A stretch of DNA of 64,000 bases from Mucilaginibacter segetis (GTDB lineage Bacteria; Bacteroidota; Bacteroidia; Sphingobacteriales; Sphingobacteriaceae), in assembly GCF_016522075.1 (NCBI RefSeq), contig NZ_JAEHFW010000002.1, positions 62,001-126,000 on the forward strand, written 5' to 3'. Below are positions 61,698 to 64,000 of this stretch, in pieces. Positions within the stretch are counted from its first letter, which is position 1; each line of letters starts with the position of its first letter. The position numbers were made by a program, and so were the translations under genes. Under the pieces are notes generated by a model. That model was not told where the DNA came from and did not search any database. It saw only the letters and a program-made list of their open reading frames with translations.

Positions 61698-64000
61698 ATG
61701 AGAAAAAAAATACTCCTTATTATTTTTGCTGTGCTGTTATATAACGCAGGCTTAGCGCAAGTTACCCTAAAAAATTTAACTACCGAGAATCTGAAAGATC
61801 CGATAAGTATTGATACGGACACTCCCCGTTTTAGCTGGCTGTTAACGGAAAAAAATAATAAACCGGTATTGCAGCGCGCCTACGAAGTTCAGGTAAGTAC
61901 GGCCGGATTTAACACCAATGCCATATTATGGTCAAGCGGTAAAGTACCGTCAGATCAGTCCGTATACGTACCGTATCGGGGTAAAACGTTAAGATCAGGG
62001 CAAACTTATTTTTGGCGTGTAAGGGTTTGGGATAACAGTGGCAAATCTTCCGCCTGGAGTAAAACCGCTTCCTGGAAAATGGGCCTGCTCTCCCCTGCCG
62101 ACTGGCATGCCAAATGGATAGAGCCGGGATTCAGCAATGTGAACAATGAGCCGGCACCATTACTTCGAACCGAATTCGCCTTAAATAAAACCATAAAAGA
62201 GGCTACCGCCTACATTACCTCGCACGGCTTTTACGAGGCGCAAATAAACGGGGTCCGTGTAGGCGATGCATATCTCACACCGGGCTGGACAAGCTATCAT
62301 AAAAGATTACAATACCAGGCTTACGATGTTAAAAGTTTATTAAAAAACGGCGAAAACGCCATTGGGGTAAAACTCGGAAGCGGCTGGTACCGCAGTCCCC
62401 TGGGCCCCGATTCTCCTAATCCGGGCTATTATGGAAAAAACGTGGCTCTGTTGCTGCAGATAAAGATCACCTATACCGATGGCAGTGAGCAGTACATCAC
62501 ATCAGATGGTAACTGGAAATCATCCACCGGGGAGTTAACCTTCGCAGAGATCTATAACGGTTGTATTATTGATTCCCGCAAACAACAGCAGGGGTGGGCG
62601 TCCGCATCATTTAACGACCAAAACTGGGAGCCTGTAAAAGTTGTATCCTTTGCTAACGGTAACCTGGTGGCTACATATAACGAACCTGTGAGGAAACACG
62701 AAACTTTTAAACCTGTTAAGCTTATAGTTACCCCAAAGGGAGAAAAAGTGATCGATTTCGGTCAGAATCTGGTAGGTTGGGTAAAAGTAACCCTGCGGGG
62801 CCATGCCGGGGATTCCATTAAAATATCACACGCCGAAATACTTGATAAAGCGGGCAATTTCTACACGGAAAATTTAAGGTCGGCAAAAGCACAGGACGTC
62901 TATATCTTAAAGGATGCGTCGCTACAAACATTCGAGCCGCAGTTTACCTGGCATGGTTTCCGGTACATTAAAGTAGAGGGGGTAAAAGAAGAATTGGATC
63001 CTGCTGATTTTACGGCGGTAGCCATTTATTCCGACATGAAGATGGCCGGAAGTTTCGCCTGCTCTAACCCCATGCTTAACCAGCTGCAGCATAATATTCA
63101 ATGGGGACAAAAGGGAAACTTCCTGGATGTGCCTACAGATTGCCCCCAGCGCGATGAGCGGCTCGGGTGGACTGGTGATGCCCAGGTATTTTCGCCAACG
63201 GCCGCCTATAATATGGATGTGCATAATTTTTTTACCAAATGGCTTAAAGATGTAGCCGCCGACCAGTACCCCAGCGGCAGTATACCATACATTGTGCCGG
63301 ATATATTTACTGATGGCAAATATGAGGTAGGCGGCAGTGCCGGCTGGGGAGATGTGGCTACCATAGTTCCGTGGAATATGTACGCTGCCTACGGCGATAA
63401 ACGTATATTGGAAAATCAGTTTTCCAGTATGAAGGCCTGGGTTGATTTTATCCAAAAGCAAACAAAAAATAACTTATGGGTTACCGGCAGCCATTTTGGC
63501 GACTGGTTATTTTACAGCGTAAACGACGACAGGGACGGCAGATCGGCCATTACCAGCAAATACCTGATAGCGCAATGCTTTTATGCCCGGTCCACCCAAT
63601 TACTTGTAGATGCTGCCCGGGTATTAGGCAAAACCGAAGAAGAACAATATTATTCGCTGTTGCTCACCAAGATCAAGGATGCTTTTGTTAATGAATATGT
63701 AACCCCTAACGGTTTGGTTTCCTCAGATACGCAAACAGCATACGTACTGGCGCTTGAGTTTGATATGCTGCCTGAGAACCTGAGGCAGCAGGCCGCTGAA
63801 CGCCTGGTAAAAAACATTAAACTATATGGCAATCACCTCACCACCGGCTTTTTAGGTACACCCTATCTGTGTGATGCCTTAAGTAAATTCGGGCATACCG
63901 ATGTGGCGTACAAATTGTTATTACAGGATACCTATCCTTCATGGTTATACCCAATTAAACAAGGCGCCACTACCATATGGGAACGATGGGATGGAATAAA
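61698..64000 (+). CDS. GH78 alpha-L-rhamnosidase, exported, 3' truncated by the window end
   Basis: The first 767 codons of a GH78 enzyme; the frame is still open at the end of the window. It starts 'MRKKILLIIFAVLLYNAGLA' with cleavage likely after LAQ. Domains in order: an N-terminal fibronectin-like region ('PRFSWLLTEKNNKPVLQRAYEVQV'; here residues about 39-62), a beta-sandwich ('YITSHGFYEAQINGVRVGDAYLTPG'; about 173-197), and the alpha/alpha-barrel with catalytic acids in 'CPQRDERLGWTGD' (Asp486, Glu487). It releases alpha-linked L-rhamnose from rhamnogalacturonan, flavonoids or plant glycosides. Further genes of its locus probably lie downstream. Confidence 0.92.
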   Translation, partial: MRKKILLIIFAVLLYNAGLAQVTLKNLTTENLKDPISIDTDTPRFSWLLTEKNNKPVLQRAYEVQVSTAGFNTNAILWSSGKVPSDQSVYVPYRGKTLRSGQTYFWRVRVWDNSGKSSAWSKTASWKMGLLSPADWHAKWIEPGFSNVNNEPAPLLRTEFALNKTIKEATAYITSHGFYEAQINGVRVGDAYLTPGWTSYHKRLQYQAYDVKSLLKNGENAIGVKLGSGWYRSPLGPDSPNPGYYGKNVALLLQIKITYTDGSEQYITSDGNWKSSTGELTFAEIYNGCIIDSRKQQQGWASASFNDQNWEPVKVVSFANGNLVATYNEPVRKHETFKPVKLIVTPKGEKVIDFGQNLVGWVKVTLRGHAGDSIKISHAEILDKAGNFYTENLRSAKAQDVYILKDASLQTFEPQFTWHGFRYIKVEGVKEELDPADFTAVAIYSDMKMAGSFACSNPMLNQLQHNIQWGQKGNFLDVPTDCPQRDERLGWTGDAQVFSPTAAYNMDVHNFFTKWLKDVAADQYPSGSIPYIVPDIFTDGKYEVGGSAGWGDVATIVPWNMYAAYGDKRILENQFSSMKAWVDFIQKQTKNNLWVTGSHFGDWLFYSVNDDRDGRSAITSKYLIAQCFYARSTQLLVDAARVLGKTEEEQYYSLLLTKIKDAFVNEYVTPNGLVSSDTQTAYVLALEFDMLPENLRQQAAERLVKNIKLYGNHLTTGFLGTPYLCDALSKFGHTDVAYKLLLQDTYPSWLYPIKQGATTIWERWDGI

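Noticed and set aside
62922-63461. 179-residue frame antisense to the rhamnosidase
   Set aside because: Opposite the conserved GH78 catalytic region, which is open across the whole segment to the window end.
1-64000. CRISPR array, tRNA, rRNA, integrase or transposase genes
   Set aside because: No regularly spaced repeats, no cloverleaf or rRNA-like tracts, and no recombinase motifs were seen in any frame.

Overview
The window looks like a chromosomal segment of a Bacteroidota soil or plant-associated bacterium of the Sphingobacteriaceae type (Mucilaginibacter or Pedobacter-like). Evidence: two SusC/SusD pairs, a SusE-like lipoprotein, many lipoproteins with a Cys-Lys-Lys lipobox tail, A-rich leaders without clear Shine-Dalgarno sequences, and GH76, GH92, GH130, GH88, GH3 and GH78 enzymes. 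The genus is inference from gene content. I saw no rRNA, tRNA, CRISPR array or complete insertion sequence.

Layout. Positions 1-9.8 kb are a mixed housekeeping and accessory stretch: the tail of a thioredoxin-like protein, a possible short repeat element, an OYE-cupin pair next to an AraC regulator, an S41 peptidase, two lipoproteins, a flavoprotein very like iodotyrosine deiodinase, a GNAT acetyltransferase, and a DUF2975/Xre pair. Positions 9.9-15.6 kb are a five-gene operon for trans-4-hydroxy-L-proline catabolism to 2-oxoglutarate: deaminase, semialdehyde dehydrogenase, epimerase, D-hydroxyproline dehydrogenase, and an AraC regulator. Positions 15.7-22.4 kb hold an SDR, an NlpC/P60 lipoprotein, an acyltransferase, small proteins and a GH3 glucosidase.

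Positions 22.6-39.6 kb form a polyuronate utilisation region read in two directions from a control region at 34.75-35.02 kb. Leftward: kduI, a UxuB-type SDR, kdgK, kdgA, a hexuronate-type MFS transporter, a LacI regulator, a DUF4350 protein and a SusC/SusD pair. Rightward: an exported YhcH-family protein, a GH88 unsaturated uronyl hydrolase, kdgF, uxuA and an alginate-lyase-fold polysaccharide lyase. Together they can take a uronic acid polymer through unsaturated oligomers to 2-keto-3-deoxygluconate and then to pyruvate and glyceraldehyde-3-phosphate. The intergenic region holds two perfect inverted 22-base arms with LacI-like cores.

Positions 39.6-57.4 kb are an alpha-mannan type (yeast or fungal mannan) locus. 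Reading leftward from a GntR/UTRA regulator: manA, a sugar porter, SusC, SusD, SusE, GH76, GH92, GH76, GH76, then a separately transcribed GH130. Two copies of a palindromic operator flank the divergent GntR/manA intergenic region. Positions 57.9-61.2 kb carry a lone AT-rich AIPR-family gene (possible phage defence nuclease) and a sensor histidine kinase. The window ends inside a GH78 alpha-L-rhamnosidase.

Overall the segment reads as a plant and fungal cell-wall degradation region: hydroxyproline from wall glycoproteins, polyuronates, alpha-mannan and rhamnosides. Unusually for Bacteroidota, both glycan loci appear to be controlled by local one-component repressors (LacI, GntR) rather than hybrid two-component systems or ECF sigma/anti-sigma pairs.
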